A stretch of 64,000 nt of DNA from Pseudoclavibacter terrae (GTDB lineage: Bacteria; Actinomycetota; Actinomycetes; Actinomycetales; Microbacteriaceae): positions 752,505 to 816,504 of the forward strand of contig NZ_WBJX01000001.1 of the NCBI RefSeq assembly GCF_008831075.1. Direction: 5' to 3'. Below, in pieces: positions 28,173 through 37,140 of the stretch. The position numbers were made by a program, and so were the translations under genes. Every line of letters starts with the position of its first letter. The stretch's first letter is position 1. A model generated the notes under the pieces. That model did not search any database. It saw only the letters and a program-made list of their open reading frames with translations, and was not told where the DNA came from.

Positions 28173-29894
28173 TTAGGTGCGGTCCGCCCGCCGCCCCGAG
28201 TCGCCGAGGATCGGGATGGCCCCGGTGCGGGGGATGCCGACCACGGCCTCGGCGACCTCCACGAGGTCCTCCGATGCCGACTCTGCACCCGCGTGCCCGC
28301 GAGGGCTCTCCTCGCCCTTCGCGCGCTGCACGGCATTCTGCGTGCCGAGCTGCGCGTTCGGGAGGAAAGAGACCGCCACGAGGGTGACGATGGCGAGCGG
28401 CAGCGCTGCGAGGAAGATGGCGCCGACCGAGGTGCCGTAGGCGTCCTCGACGAGGATCCGCAGCCACTCCGGGAGCGTCGCGAGCTGCGGGATGCTGCCG
28501 CCCGCGAGCGACTGCGCGGCGACCGCCTGCTGCTCAGGTGGCAGGGCGCGGACGCTCGTCGAGATCGTGTCCGCGACGACGGTTCCGAGGATCGACCCCA
28601 TGACCGAGACGCCGATCGTGCCGCCGAGGCTGCGGAAGAACGTGACCGCACTCGTTGCGACGCCCATGTTCTTGACCTCCGCCTTGTTCTGCACGACGAG
28701 CACGAGGTTCTGCATGACCATGCCGACGCCGGCGCCGAGCGCGAACATCGAGAGGCCAACGTAGAGGTACGGCGTGTCGTAGTGGAGGCGGCTCAGCAGG
28801 AAGAGGCCGACGACCATGAGCGCGCTGCCCGTGACGACGAACGCCTTCCACTTCCCGCGACGGCTGATGAGGTTGCCCACGATGGTGGAGGCGACGAGGA
28901 GGCCCGCCATCATCGGGATGGTGAGGATGCCCGACTCGGTCGGGGTCGCCCCTCGCGCGAGCTGCATGTACTGGCTGAGGAAGACGCTCGTGCCGAACAT
29001 GGCGACGCCGACCGAGACGCTCGCGACGACCGCGAGGGTGAAGGTGCGGTCGCGGAAGAGCGTGAGGGGGATGAGCGGCTCCGTGACGCGCAGCTCGACG
29101 AGGACCGCGATGACGAGCAACAGGACGCCGCCGCCGACCATGAGCCAGGAGGGGAGTGAGTTCCACTCGAACTGGGAGCCTGCGAGGGTTACCCAGATGA
29201 GGAGCAGCGAGACGCCGCTCGAGATGAGCACGATGCCGAAGTAGTCGATGCTCACCTTGCGCTTCTTCGGCTTCGGCAGGTGCAGCGTGACCTGCAGGAG
29301 GATGAGCGCCACGACCGCGAACGGGAGCCCCACGAAGAAGTTCCACCGCCATCCGAACGCATCGGTGATGACACCGCCGAGCAGGGGTCCGCCGACTGTG
29401 GCGAGCGCCATGACGGCACCGAAGAAGCCCGCGTAGCGGCCGCGCTCGCGGGGGCTGAGGATGTCGGCCATGACGATCTGGCTGAGCGCGCCGAGGCCAC
29501 CGGCGCCGAGGCCCTGGAACACGCGCATCGTGATGAGCATGGACGTGTCCTGCGCGAAGCCGGCGATGGCGGAGCTCACGACGAAGATGACCAGCGAGAT
29601 CTGCAGCAGCAGCTTGCGGTTCGTGAGGTCGGCGAGCTTGCCCCAGATAGGGGTCGAGACGGTGGTCGCGAGGAGGGTCGCGGTCACCACCCAGGTGAAC
29701 GCACTCTGGTCGCCCTTGAGGTCGCTGATGATGAGCGGCAGGGACGTGCTCACGACGGTCGATGCGAGCATCGACACGAACATGCCGAGCATGAGGCCCG
29801 AGAGGGCCTGGAGCACCTGGCGGCGGCTCATGCCTGACTCGGTGAGCGCTGCTGCTGGCTTGGTGCTGGGTCTGGGGTTCTTGCTAGACGACAT
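28173..29894 (-). CDS. MFS multidrug efflux transporter (DHA2/EmrB type)
   Basis: This 573-aa protein has about 14 membrane segments, matching the DHA2 drug/H+ antiporter branch. It has motif A WGKLADLTNRKLLLQI, motif C around GAVMALATVGGPLLGGVI and RVFQGLGAGGLGAL. I chose the ATG at 29894 because AGGAGG lies just upstream and the promoter-operator region ends there. A GTG/ATG extension to 29957 would run into the operator. It is co-transcribed with marR. The exported compounds are unknown. Confidence 0.88.
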   Translation of the reverse strand: MSSSKNPRPSTKPAAALTESGMSRRQVLQALSGLMLGMFVSMLASTVVSTSLPLIISDLKGDQSAFTWVVTATLLATTVSTPIWGKLADLTNRKLLLQISLVIFVVSSAIAGFAQDTSMLITMRVFQGLGAGGLGALSQIVMADILSPRERGRYAGFFGAVMALATVGGPLLGGVITDAFGWRWNFFVGLPFAVVALILLQVTLHLPKPKKRKVSIDYFGIVLISSGVSLLLIWVTLAGSQFEWNSLPSWLMVGGGVLLLVIAVLVELRVTEPLIPLTLFRDRTFTLAVVASVSVGVAMFGTSVFLSQYMQLARGATPTESGILTIPMMAGLLVASTIVGNLISRRGKWKAFVVTGSALMVVGLFLLSRLHYDTPYLYVGLSMFALGAGVGMVMQNLVLVVQNKAEVKNMGVATSAVTFFRSLGGTIGVSVMGSILGTVVADTISTSVRALPPEQQAVAAQSLAGGSIPQLATLPEWLRILVEDAYGTSVGAIFLAALPLAIVTLVAVSFLPNAQLGTQNAVQRAKGEESPRGHAGAESASEDLVEVAEAVVGIPRTGAIPILGDSGRRADRT

Positions 29895-29912
29895 CGACGC
29901 GGGGCCTCCTGA

Positions 29913-29960
29913 TAGTTGACGACGGTCAACCATACATACATGGTTGACCGTCGTCAACTA
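29913..29960. promoter_or_regulatory. Double MarR operator with embedded promoter
   Basis: Two perfectly complementary 21-bp arms (29913-29933 and 29940-29960) flank a 6-base spacer. Each arm is itself a palindrome, GTTGAC-N4-GTCAAC (29915-29930 and 29943-29958), so two operator copies sit 28 bp apart. On the reverse strand TTGACG and TATGGT with a 17-bp spacer form a good promoter inside the element, driving the MFS-marR transcript. Confidence 0.75.
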
Positions 29961-29967
29961 CCAGAAA

Positions 29968-29987
29968 GGGCCCCGCGAACGGGGCCC
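29968..29987 (-). terminator. Terminator hairpin after the CsbD gene
   Basis: GGGCCCC (29968-29974) and GGGGCCC (29981-29987) pair around a 6-base loop. It lies 30 bases beyond the CsbD stop. Confidence 0.6.
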
Positions 29988-30020
29988 TGATCCTGCGTGC
30001 TGCCGACTACGGCGCAGTGC

Positions 30021-30224
30021 CTAGTCGATCTTGCGCTTGAGGTTGTCGAGGCCCTCCTTGGCGCCATCCTTGACATCCTCGACCTTGTCCTTGAACCCGG
30101 CCTTCGCCTGGTCGGATCGGCCCTCGGCCTTCAGCGACTCGTTGCCGGATACCGCCCCCGCGGCTTCCTTCGCGCGTCCGCCGAGGTCTTCTGACTTGTT
30201 CTCAATTCGATCGTCGATTCCCAT
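30021..30224 (-). CDS. CsbD-like stress protein
   Basis: This 67-aa, highly charged, all-helical protein follows the CsbD pattern: DRIENKSEDLGGRAKEAAGAVSGN, then SLKAEGRSDQAKAGFKDKVEDVKDGAKEG. Members are abundant general-stress proteins without a defined activity. It stands as a single gene with its own terminator. No clear Shine-Dalgarno site precedes the ATG; a run of C follows the possible -10 box. Confidence 0.85.
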   Translation of the reverse strand: MGIDDRIENKSEDLGGRAKEAAGAVSGNESLKAEGRSDQAKAGFKDKVEDVKDGAKEGLDNLKRKID

Positions 30225-30306
30225 GGGGGGATGCTCTCAGGACAAGTTGGGTGCAGGCTGAGGCGCGGTCTGGACGACACTGCCGGGCGAGGATGCCTGG
30301 GCGAGA

Positions 30307-30708
30307 TCACGCCCGCGGGTGCTGCTCGGCGGAGACCGACAGTGCCTCGAACACGGCGGCGACCGCCTCGTCGTCGCTGACGCCCAGCTCGCGTGCCTCG
30401 ACGGCGAACGCCCGCGCGGCTGCCGTGAGCCGCACATCCCCGTTCCGACCATCGGCAGTCACGAACGTGCCGGCGCGCCCGCGGCCCTCGACGACGCCCT
30501 GCTCCTCGAGCGCCGTGTAGCACTTCGCGACCGTGCCAGGCGCGACCCCGAGGGTCTCCGCGAGAGAACGCACCGGGGGAAGTCGCTCACCGGGCAGGAG
30601 GTCGCCGCGTTCGACGGCGAGGATGATCGCGTCACGCAGCTGCCTGCCCGGCGCCTTCGACGAGTCACCGCCGATCGCGAGGTGCTCGAAGAAGTCGCCG
30701 GTGCTCAT
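30307..30708 (-). CDS. GntR-family regulator, YtrA subfamily
   Basis: This 133-aa repressor consists of a GntR winged helix (residues ~20-85: QLRDAIILAVERGDLLPGERLPPVRSLAETLGVAPGTVAKCYTALEEQGVV, read in pieces) and a short C-terminal dimerisation helix pair, as in YtrA. Its ATG overlaps the stop of the upstream membrane-protein gene by 4 bases. YtrA proteins usually control membrane transport operons, so it may regulate that gene and itself. Confidence 0.85.
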   Translation of the reverse strand: MSTGDFFEHLAIGGDSSKAPGRQLRDAIILAVERGDLLPGERLPPVRSLAETLGVAPGTVAKCYTALEEQGVVEGRGRAGTFVTADGRNGDVRLTAAARAFAVEARELGVSDDEAVAAVFEALSVSAEQHPRA

Positions 30709-31412
30709 GCGCGAGGCCGCTTGCCTGGGCTCGTGTTTTCGTCGATCGCGGTCTCCGAACCCAGCGAGATCTCCTCGTCGTCATCCGGCTCGACCAGGTC
30801 ATCGAACATCGCCGCGCTGCCGGCCTCGTCGTGCTTCTTCGCACGCTGCGGGCCGAAGCCGAGCCACTTCCGAGTCGGGTAGTGGAGCTTCTCGCGTCGC
30901 CACCACAGCGTGGCGAGCACCAGCGTCGCGACGCTCGGCACGAGTGCAAGCCACGCGCCGTACGCAATCGGGTACTGGCCGTTCGCCGCATCCACACGCA
31001 GCGTCGCGAAGACGAACAGGAACAGGATGCCGAGCGTCGCGAGGGCAGCGTAGACCTGGAGGATCTTGGCCGAGATCACCGCGACACCGGAGATCCGCAA
31101 GATCAGCACCACGACGAGGCCGAGCAGGGGAATGGTCGGGACGAGCCCGAACAGGAAGGTGCCGAACCAGTTGTAGCCGAGCGCCTCGTCCATCTGGCTG
31201 AGGCCGGTGCCCGCCACGAACAACTGCCAGCCGTTGAGCGTCGGGGCGATGCGGTTGAGGGGGATCTCGGAGTTCCACCAGGGGAAGAACATCGTCACGA
31301 GCAGCAGCGCCGCCAGCACGCCGAACGCGATCTGCTTGGGGCGGTAGGCCGGGTACGACGACATCGCCGCCGTGTCCTCGACCAGCGAATCGTCGTCCTG
31401 CGCAGTAGCCAT
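30705..31412 (-). CDS. Four-helix membrane protein, unknown
   Basis: This is a 235-aa protein with about four hydrophobic segments (around residues 28-47, 82-108, 115-137 and 150-173) and a polar, acidic C-terminal tail of about 60 residues (DDLVEPDDDEEISLGS). The -10 box TAGGCT (31424-31419) lies 6 nt upstream of the ATG, so the mRNA is probably leaderless. It is translationally coupled to a YtrA-type regulator. I do not recognise the family; the length does not fit an ABC permease. Confidence 0.72.
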   Translation of the reverse strand: MATAQDDDSLVEDTAAMSSYPAYRPKQIAFGVLAALLLVTMFFPWWNSEIPLNRIAPTLNGWQLFVAGTGLSQMDEALGYNWFGTFLFGLVPTIPLLGLVVVLILRISGVAVISAKILQVYAALATLGILFLFVFATLRVDAANGQYPIAYGAWLALVPSVATLVLATLWWRREKLHYPTRKWLGFGPQRAKKHDEAGSAAMFDDLVEPDDDEEISLGSETAIDENTSPGKRPRA

Positions 31413-31514
31413 GCCCCCAGCCTACGAGGCAGGTTCGCAATCGTGGCTCCGAACGCGCAGACTGGATGCGGCCCCTCACGAGGCCGAACGGTCTCAGGCG
31501 GCGAGAGGGGCAGC

Positions 31515-32144
31515 ATGACGGAACGACACCACAGGCCCGTGCGCGTGCCATCGCAGGCGTTCGAAGCGCTCATCGGCGCCGACGACCCCGCGGCGGTGAG
31601 CCGCGTCGCCCACGACACGGCAAGGGCGCTGCTGCAGCGTGCGCGCGGCGAGGGGGACCAGGCCGTCGTCGCGCGGCTTGTCGCCTACGCCGACGAGCAC
31701 GGCATCGATGAGATCGCCGAGCTCTGGGCCGGCGCCAGCTCACGATCACTGCCTGGCGCACTGTGGCGTCTCTACCTGCTGCGGCAGGCCGTGCGAGCGA
31801 ACCCCGCGGAGACGAGCTACCTCTTCCGTCGCGGCTACGAAGTCGACCGCTCGATCAGCTCCGTCGTCGCGGGAGCCGCCACACCGACTGGCCCAGAAGA
31901 GGTCGTCGCCCTCGCAGACGTCATCCTGCACGGCGCCTTCTCCGGAGACTTCGCGCTCGCGCTCGAGCGAGCAGCCGCCTTCTGCCGCGTCATGTCGCAG
32001 GGCGCGACGAGTCTCGCGAAAGACGAGGAAGGGCCCGCGCCGGCTCGGGCCAGGCAATCGACGCGTCGCGCCATCCGCTACCTCGAGATGGGCGACGACC
32101 TGCATGCCTCCGCCGGCATGTGGCGCCTCGACACCCTCGACTGA
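31515..32144 (+). CDS. Conserved actinobacterial protein, unknown
   Basis: This is a 209-aa soluble, mostly helical protein (FEALIGADDPAAVSRVAHDTARALLQRAR; LPGALWRLYLLRQAVRAN). GAGAGGGG precedes the ATG at 31515; the longer open frame upstream is antisense to the membrane-protein gene. I recall similar Microbacteriaceae proteins labelled 'RNA polymerase subunit beta' in databases. Nothing in the sequence supports that name. It stands alone before a long non-coding stretch. Confidence 0.7.
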   Translation: MTERHHRPVRVPSQAFEALIGADDPAAVSRVAHDTARALLQRARGEGDQAVVARLVAYADEHGIDEIAELWAGASSRSLPGALWRLYLLRQAVRANPAETSYLFRRGYEVDRSISSVVAGAATPTGPEEVVALADVILHGAFSGDFALALERAAAFCRVMSQGATSLAKDEEGPAPARARQSTRRAIRYLEMGDDLHASAGMWRLDTLD

Positions 32145-32780
32145 GCTCTCGCGCTCGCGCTGCCCGCTCGCGTTGCCTGCTCGCGCACGGGGCACCCGCC
32201 GGTTCGCCCCCGACTTCGCCCGAATGGCTGTCAGAGGAGCTCCTGGACCACCCTTTGGGGCAGGTCGCGTCCGGAGCGGGCGTTCGCGCGACCCTTTGCG
32301 GCGACTCGAATGCGGCATTACGCAGGACTTGTTCGCGGAGAGCCGATCCGGCTTCCGATGAGCCCGAGGTTCGGTAAACTCGACGTCGCCGGGCCGCAGT
32401 AACCCCGGGCTCCAATATTCGCCGCTGCGAGCGGCCTTCCGCCGAGAGGCGTTCCTGCGGCCTGGCTTTTCTCTTCCCTGCGGCCGCGCGCCGCTCCTCC
32501 GACTGAACCGCATCCGTCGTCTCTGGATGGAAACCTCGCATCGTTGCGGGAAGTTCTCCATCGCGAAGTGAGAATCCCATCCCGAGTCGGTGCGTCGCCG
32601 CCTCGCCTCGACTCCACCAGTTTCGAGATGGCTTTCGCGCTTCGGGATGCGTTGCAACCCATCTGCATGCGTGGAACCCACCCCGAATCGGGGAGATCGA
32701 GGCGTGGCTGCCGAGCGTAACGACGACCCAGGATGCGGGAGGAGAGCCACCCGCGCGCGGCGAGGAGACCACCGCGGCGC
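32145..32780. other. Long non-coding stretch upstream of the pst terminator
   Basis: About 640 bases hold no gene I can support. Base composition is more even than in the flanks and codon-position bias is absent; an antisense frame over part of it (31746-32750) has poor, Arg-rich composition. It contains an extended stem-loop at 32525-32562 (GATGGA...TCCATC arms with inner CGCA-TCGT-TGCG). A structured RNA or decayed gene is possible. Confidence 0.5.
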
Positions 32781-32822
32781 ACGACGAAGGCCCCGGCGCG
32801 ATTGCGCCGGGGCCTTCGTCGT
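32781..32822. terminator. Very strong terminator after pstB
   Basis: The 19-base arms (32781-32799 and 32804-32822) are perfectly complementary around a GATT loop. It lies 20 bases beyond the pstB stop and closes the pst operon. Confidence 0.85.
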
Positions 32823-32841
32823 GATGCGGGGGGACTGCGGT

Positions 32842-33621
32842 CTAGCCGAAGCGGCCCGAGACGTAGTCTTCCGTCGCCTGGACGGAGGGGTTCTCGAAGA
32901 TGGTCTTCGTCGTGTCGTACTCGATGAGCTTGCCCGGCATGCCGGTGCCCGCGATGTTGAAGAAGGCGGTCTTGTCGGAGACGCGCGATGCCTGCTGCAT
33001 GTTGTGCGTCACGATGACGATCGTGTACTCGGTCTTGAGGTCCTCGATGAGGTCCTCGATGGCGAGCGTCGAGATGGGGTCGAGCGCCGAGCAGGGCTCG
33101 TCCATGAGGAGCACGTCGGGGGAGACGGCGATCGCGCGGGCGATGCAGAGACGCTGCTGCTGGCCGCCGGAGAGTCCGGACCCTGGGAGATCGAGGCGGT
33201 CCTTGACCTCCTTCCAGAGGTTGGCACCCTGGAGCGACTTCTCGACGAGTGCGTCGGCGTCGCTCTTGGAGATCTGCGTGTTGTTGAGCTTCACTCCGGC
33301 GAGGACGTTCTCGCGGATCGACATGGTGGGGAACGGGTTGGGGCGCTGGAAGACCATGCCGACCTGACGGCGCACGAGGACGGGGTCGACGCCTGGGCCG
33401 TAGAGGTTGTTGCCGTCGATGAGGACTTCGCCGTCGACCCACGCCTTGGGGATGACCTCGTGCATGCGGTTGAGGGTGCGGAGGAAGGTCGACTTGCCGC
33501 AGCCTGATGGGCCGATGAAGGCGGTGACGCTGCGGGGCTCGATGATCATGGAGACGTCTTCGACGGCCTTGAACTTGTCGTAGTAGACGTTGAGGTCGTT
33601 GACTTCGATGCGCTTGGACAC
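32842..33621 (-). CDS. pstB: Phosphate ABC transporter ATP-binding protein
   Basis: This 259-aa ATPase powers high-affinity phosphate uptake. Walker A is GPSGCGKST (about residues 37-45), the signature LSGGQQQRL lies in the middle, Walker B is [13 protein letters not shown] and the switch region is [15 protein letters not shown], all typical of PstB. The GTG at 33621 is preceded by AGGGAAA. It follows pstA by 47 bases and is the last gene of the pst operon. Confidence 0.95.
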   Translation of the reverse strand: MSKRIEVNDLNVYYDKFKAVEDVSMIIEPRSVTAFIGPSGCGKSTFLRTLNRMHEVIPKAWVDGEVLIDGNNLYGPGVDPVLVRRQVGMVFQRPNPFPTMSIRENVLAGVKLNNTQISKSDADALVEKSLQGANLWKEVKDRLDLPGSGLSGGQQQRLCIARAIAVSPDVLLMDEPCSALDPISTLAIEDLIEDLKTEYTIVIVTHNMQQASRVSDKTAFFNIAGTGMPGKLIEYDTTKTIFENPSVQATEDYVSGRFG

Positions 33622-33668
33622 TGTATTTCCCTAACTTCCTGGCTGGTCGGCCTGGTCAGTCTGACCGG

Positions 33669-34781
33669 TTAGCCCTTGGGGGCGAAGAACTTGGTGATCA
33701 TGCGTGCGAGCAGGTTGAGCAGCATGACGATGATGAGGAGGACGAGCGCGCCCGTCCAGGCGAGGTTGAGCATGTTCTCGGCTCCCGCGCCGACCTGCTG
33801 CGTGTACGAGCGGTAGACGAAGACGGGGAGGCTCATCATGGCGCCCTGGGTCATGTTGTAGTTCATGTAGATGTTGAACCCGGCCGCGATGAGCAGTGGC
33901 GCGCTCTCGCCGATGACGCGCGAGATGGCAAGCATGACGCCGGTCGTGATGCCGGCCAGTGCGGTTGGGAGCACGACCTTGGAGATCGTGAGCCACTTCG
34001 GCACGCCGAGCGCGTAGGAGGCCTCGCGGAGCTCGTTGGGGACGAGTCGGATCATCTCCTCCGAGGAGCGCACGACGGTCGGGATCATGAGGACGGTGAG
34101 GGCGATCGAGCCGGCGAGTCCCGTGCGCACGTTGGTGAGCGGGATGCCGAGCGTCTGCAGGATGAGCATGATCATCGTGTAGGCGAACAGACCGGCGACG
34201 ATCGACGGAACGCCCGTCATGACGTCCACGAAGAAGTTGATGGCCCGGGACAGGCGGCCCTTGCCGTACTCGACGAGGTAGATCGAGGTGAAGAGGCCGA
34301 TCGGCACCGAGATGAGGGTCGCGACGAGCGTGATGAGCAGTGTGCCCACGATGGCGTGGATGCCGCCGCCGCCTTCTGTGACGACGCCGACCATGGAGGA
34401 CGAGAAGAAGGTCGGGTCGAAGCGGGCGACGCCGTTCGCGACGAGGGTGAACAGCAGCGACAGCAGCGGGACGAGGGCCAGGACGAATGCTGCGGTGACG
34501 AGCGAGGTCACGAAGCGGTTGGTGGCCTGGCGGGAGCCTTCGATGATGCGGGCGATGACCCACTGGCCCGCGATGTAGAAGATCGCGCCGAGGACCGCGA
34601 AGCCGGTCCAGTTGAACTCGCCTCCGCCTGCCGCGAGGAGCAGGGTGATGGCGGCCGAGAGCGCGAAGCCTCCGACGAGGATCGCGTACGGGCCCCACTT
34701 GGGGAGGCGGCCGTGCGTGAGCGGGTTGATCATCTCGGGAGCCGACTGGTTCTGGGCTGGTTTCTGCAGTGTTGAGGTCAT
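33669..34781 (-). CDS. pstA: Phosphate ABC transporter permease PstA
   Basis: This is a 370-aa permease with about eight hydrophobic stretches. The EAA loop is ELREASYALGVPKWLTISKVVLP, with the PstA-type downstream motif AISRVIGESAPLLIAAG. The start ATG shares a base with the pstC stop (TGATG), so the two are coupled; the longer frame is a shadow. Compared with standard PstA (~290 aa) the N-terminus is longer, with two extra hydrophobic segments (about residues 32-50 and 60-75) before the conserved core. Confidence 0.93.
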   Translation of the reverse strand: MTSTLQKPAQNQSAPEMINPLTHGRLPKWGPYAILVGGFALSAAITLLLAAGGGEFNWTGFAVLGAIFYIAGQWVIARIIEGSRQATNRFVTSLVTAAFVLALVPLLSLLFTLVANGVARFDPTFFSSSMVGVVTEGGGGIHAIVGTLLITLVATLISVPIGLFTSIYLVEYGKGRLSRAINFFVDVMTGVPSIVAGLFAYTMIMLILQTLGIPLTNVRTGLAGSIALTVLMIPTVVRSSEEMIRLVPNELREASYALGVPKWLTISKVVLPTALAGITTGVMLAISRVIGESAPLLIAAGFNIYMNYNMTQGAMMSLPVFVYRSYTQQVGAGAENMLNLAWTGALVLLIIVMLLNLLARMITKFFAPKG

Positions 34782-35770
34782 CAGTTGGCTCCTGAGAATT
34801 CCTTGCGGCGGCTCACGATCCATCGTGCGAGGGAGTTCACGAGGAGGGTGATGGCGAAGAGCACGAGACCGGATGCGATGAGCACGTTGATGTCGAGGTT
34901 CGACGCCTCTGGGAAGGAGAGTGCGATGTTGGCGGCGATCGTCGACGGGTTGGTGTTCGACGTCAGCTGGAAGGTGATCACGCCGGTCGCGGAGAGCACC
35001 ATGGCGACGGCCATGGTCTCGCCGAGGGCGCGTCCGAGGCCGAGCATGATGGAGGACACCATGCCGCCGCGCGCGAAGGGCAGCACGGCCATCTTGATCA
35101 TCTCCCAGCGCGTGGCGCCGAGGGCGAGCGATGCCTCTTCGTGGAGGCGCGGCGTCTGGAGGAAGACCTCGCGGGTGAGGGCGGTGACGATGGGGAGCAC
35201 CATGACGGCGAGCACGATGGCGGCGGTCAGGATGGTGCGTCCCGTCGCCGAGACCTGCCCCTGGAAGAAGGGCAGCCAGGAGAGGTTCTCGTTGAGCCAG
35301 ACGTAGAAGGGCTGCACGAACGGTCCGAGCACGGTTGCACCCCAGAGGCCGAAGACGACCGAGGGAACTGCGGCGAGCAGGTCGATGACGTAGCCGAGGG
35401 GGGCTGCGAGCTTGCGCGATGCGTAGTGCGTGATGAAGAGGGCGACGCCGATGGCGACGGGGACTGCCATGAGCAGCGCGAGCAGCGAAGCCCACAGTGT
35501 TCCGAAGATGAGCGGCAGCACGTACCAGAAGAAGTTGCCTTCGGCCTCCGGCTCGGCGAGGTTGCTCGCACCGGCGACGAAGTGGCTGTTCTCAGCCGCG
35601 TCGGGGAAGAAGGCCGGGAGTCCCTGGAAGAGCAGGAAGAAGAACACGGCGGCGAGGATCGCGAGGATGAGCGATCCGGAGAACGTCGAGAGGAAGCTGA
35701 AGACGCGGTCGCCAGGACGCGACTTGGCCTTCACCGATGTGCCCGCATCTGGGGCGAGTTCTGCAGTCAT
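34781..35770 (-). CDS. pstC: Phosphate ABC transporter permease PstC
   Basis: This is a 329-aa permease with six to seven membrane helices. The sequence PLIFGTLWASLLALLMAVPVAIGVALFI, the EAA-type loop HEEASLALGATRWEMIKMAVLP and LGLGRALGETMAVAMVL are the PstC hallmarks. It forms the channel with PstA. It lies 125 bases after pstS, with a hairpin between them, and overlaps pstA by one base. Confidence 0.94.
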   Translation of the reverse strand: MTAELAPDAGTSVKAKSRPGDRVFSFLSTFSGSLILAILAAVFFFLLFQGLPAFFPDAAENSHFVAGASNLAEPEAEGNFFWYVLPLIFGTLWASLLALLMAVPVAIGVALFITHYASRKLAAPLGYVIDLLAAVPSVVFGLWGATVLGPFVQPFYVWLNENLSWLPFFQGQVSATGRTILTAAIVLAVMVLPIVTALTREVFLQTPRLHEEASLALGATRWEMIKMAVLPFARGGMVSSIMLGLGRALGETMAVAMVLSATGVITFQLTSNTNPSTIAANIALSFPEASNLDINVLIASGLVLFAITLLVNSLARWIVSRRKEFSGAN

Positions 35771-35831
35771 CTGCTGAGGGTTTCCCTAAGTCATTTGGGT
35801 GGAGCGGGGCAAGAAGCTGAAGAGAGCCGAA

Positions 35832-35866
35832 TCGCCCGGTGCCATGCTTTCACAGCACGGCACCGG
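35832..35866 (-). terminator. Hairpin between pstS and pstC, possible attenuator
   Basis: Fifteen-base arms (35832-35846 and 35852-35866) pair with one A-C mismatch. It sits between pstS and pstC in the same operon, so partial termination would give more PstS than permease. Confidence 0.55.
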
Positions 35867-35894
35867 GCTGAAACGGAACTTCAGTCCGCGCGGA

Positions 35895-36992
35895 CTACTT
35901 GATGGCGTCGACTGCTGCCTGTGCCTGGGTGCGCAGGTCGTCCGAGATGGGCGCGGAGCCCGCGTTCTCGGCTGCTGCATCCTGCGCTTCGGGGCTGATG
36001 ACGTAGTCGAAGTACGCCTTGACGTTGGCTCCGACGGCCGGGTCCGTGTACTCGGCGCAGCCGATGAGGTAGGAGACCAGGACGATCGGGTAGACGCCTT
36101 CAGCGGAGCGGTCGAGCTCGAACGAGAGGTCGGTCGCTGCGCGGCCTTCCTCGAGCGTGGAGTTGTCGACGACGGCGGCTGCCGCCTCGGGGGAGAGCTC
36201 GACGAACTCGGAGCCGGTCTGGATGGCGGCCGTGCTGAGGTCGCCGGCCGCGGATGCGTCGAGGTAGCCGATGGTGCCGTTGCCGGAGGTCAGCGCCTGC
36301 TGGACGCCGGGGGTCTCCTGGGCGCCTTCGCCGCCTTCGATGGGCCAGTCGTCGCTGTCCTCGAAGGTCCACACGTCGGGGGCTGCCTCGACGAGGTAGG
36401 ACGTGAAGTTGCCCGTGGTGCCCGAGGTGTCGGAGCGGTGGACCGGCGTGATGGCGAGGTCGGGGAACGTGACGCCCGCGTTGAGCGCGGCGATCTCCGG
36501 GGCGTTCCAGTTGGTGATCTCGCCCTTGAAGATCTTGGCGAGGGTCGCGGGGTCGAGGTTGAGCGTGTCGACGCCCTCGACGTTGAATGCGACGGCGATG
36601 GGGGAGATGTAGGCGGGGATCTCGACGAGGTCGGTGCCGTCGACGCAGTTGCCGAAGCCGCCTGCTTCGATCTCTTCCATCTTGAACGCGCGGTCGGAGC
36701 CGATGAAGGCGGACGTGCCGTTCGTGAAGTCGGTGCGGCCGGCGCCGGAGCCGCCACCCGCGTAGTTGATCTGGATGCCTGGCTGCACCGACGCGAAGCC
36801 GGCGATCCAGGAGGTCTGAGCCGTGCCCTGTGACGATGCGCCGGAGGCAGCGAGTGAGCCCGTGAGCTGTTCTTCAGCTGGTGCGCTTCCTGGATCTCCA
36901 GCTGCCGGGCCTTCGTTGCCGGCGCAGGCAGCAAGCGTGAGTGCGGCGATTGCGGCCATGGCGACCGATGCGCCTACTCGCGTGAACTTCAT
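35895..36992 (-). CDS. pstS: Phosphate-binding lipoprotein PstS, copy 1
   Basis: This 365-aa secreted lipoprotein captures phosphate for PstABC. The signal ends in LTLAAC (lipid Cys23). Phosphate-site motifs are present: SGASSQGTAQTSW, YAGGGSGAGRTDFTNGTSAF, SDTSGTTGNFTSYL and GNGTIGYLD. It is the copy directly in front of pstCAB. Its upstream region carries two 11-bp-spaced PHO-box repeats. It is closely similar to the second copy upstream, which points to a tandem duplication. Confidence 0.95.
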   Translation of the reverse strand: MKFTRVGASVAMAAIAALTLAACAGNEGPAAGDPGSAPAEEQLTGSLAASGASSQGTAQTSWIAGFASVQPGIQINYAGGGSGAGRTDFTNGTSAFIGSDRAFKMEEIEAGGFGNCVDGTDLVEIPAYISPIAVAFNVEGVDTLNLDPATLAKIFKGEITNWNAPEIAALNAGVTFPDLAITPVHRSDTSGTTGNFTSYLVEAAPDVWTFEDSDDWPIEGGEGAQETPGVQQALTSGNGTIGYLDASAAGDLSTAAIQTGSEFVELSPEAAAAVVDNSTLEEGRAATDLSFELDRSAEGVYPIVLVSYLIGCAEYTDPAVGANVKAYFDYVISPEAQDAAAENAGSAPISDDLRTQAQAAVDAIK

Positions 36993-37086
36993 GGAGTTTC
37001 CCTTCGGGGACAGGTGACATTCCGTTGGATCAGTTGCGATCCGTCGGTGACGCTATGCGCGAAGGGTGACGAGGAGGGGCGGGGAA

Positions 37087-37104
37087 AGTGAACGGAGGGT
37101 GAAC
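37087..37104 (-). promoter_or_regulatory. PHO box upstream of pstS copy 1
   Basis: On the reverse strand GTTCACC-N4-GTTCACT forms two direct repeats exactly 11 bp apart (37104-37098 and 37093-37087). This is the known PhoP/RegX3-type direct-repeat pattern of actinobacteria. Phosphate-starvation induction is inferred. Confidence 0.7.
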
Positions 37105-37140
37105 GGGCTGGGAATGCGCGCAGATTTCACCCGCATCCGC

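Noticed and set aside
32609..32620. A tmRNA-like end (CGACTCCACCAG)
   Set aside because: The matching acceptor stem, T-arm and tag sequence of a tmRNA were not found on either side.
31746..32750. A 334-codon reverse frame across the non-coding stretch
   Set aside because: It overlaps the supported gene at 31515-32144. Its protein is Arg/Ser-rich, without any family resemblance, and no ribosome site fits.
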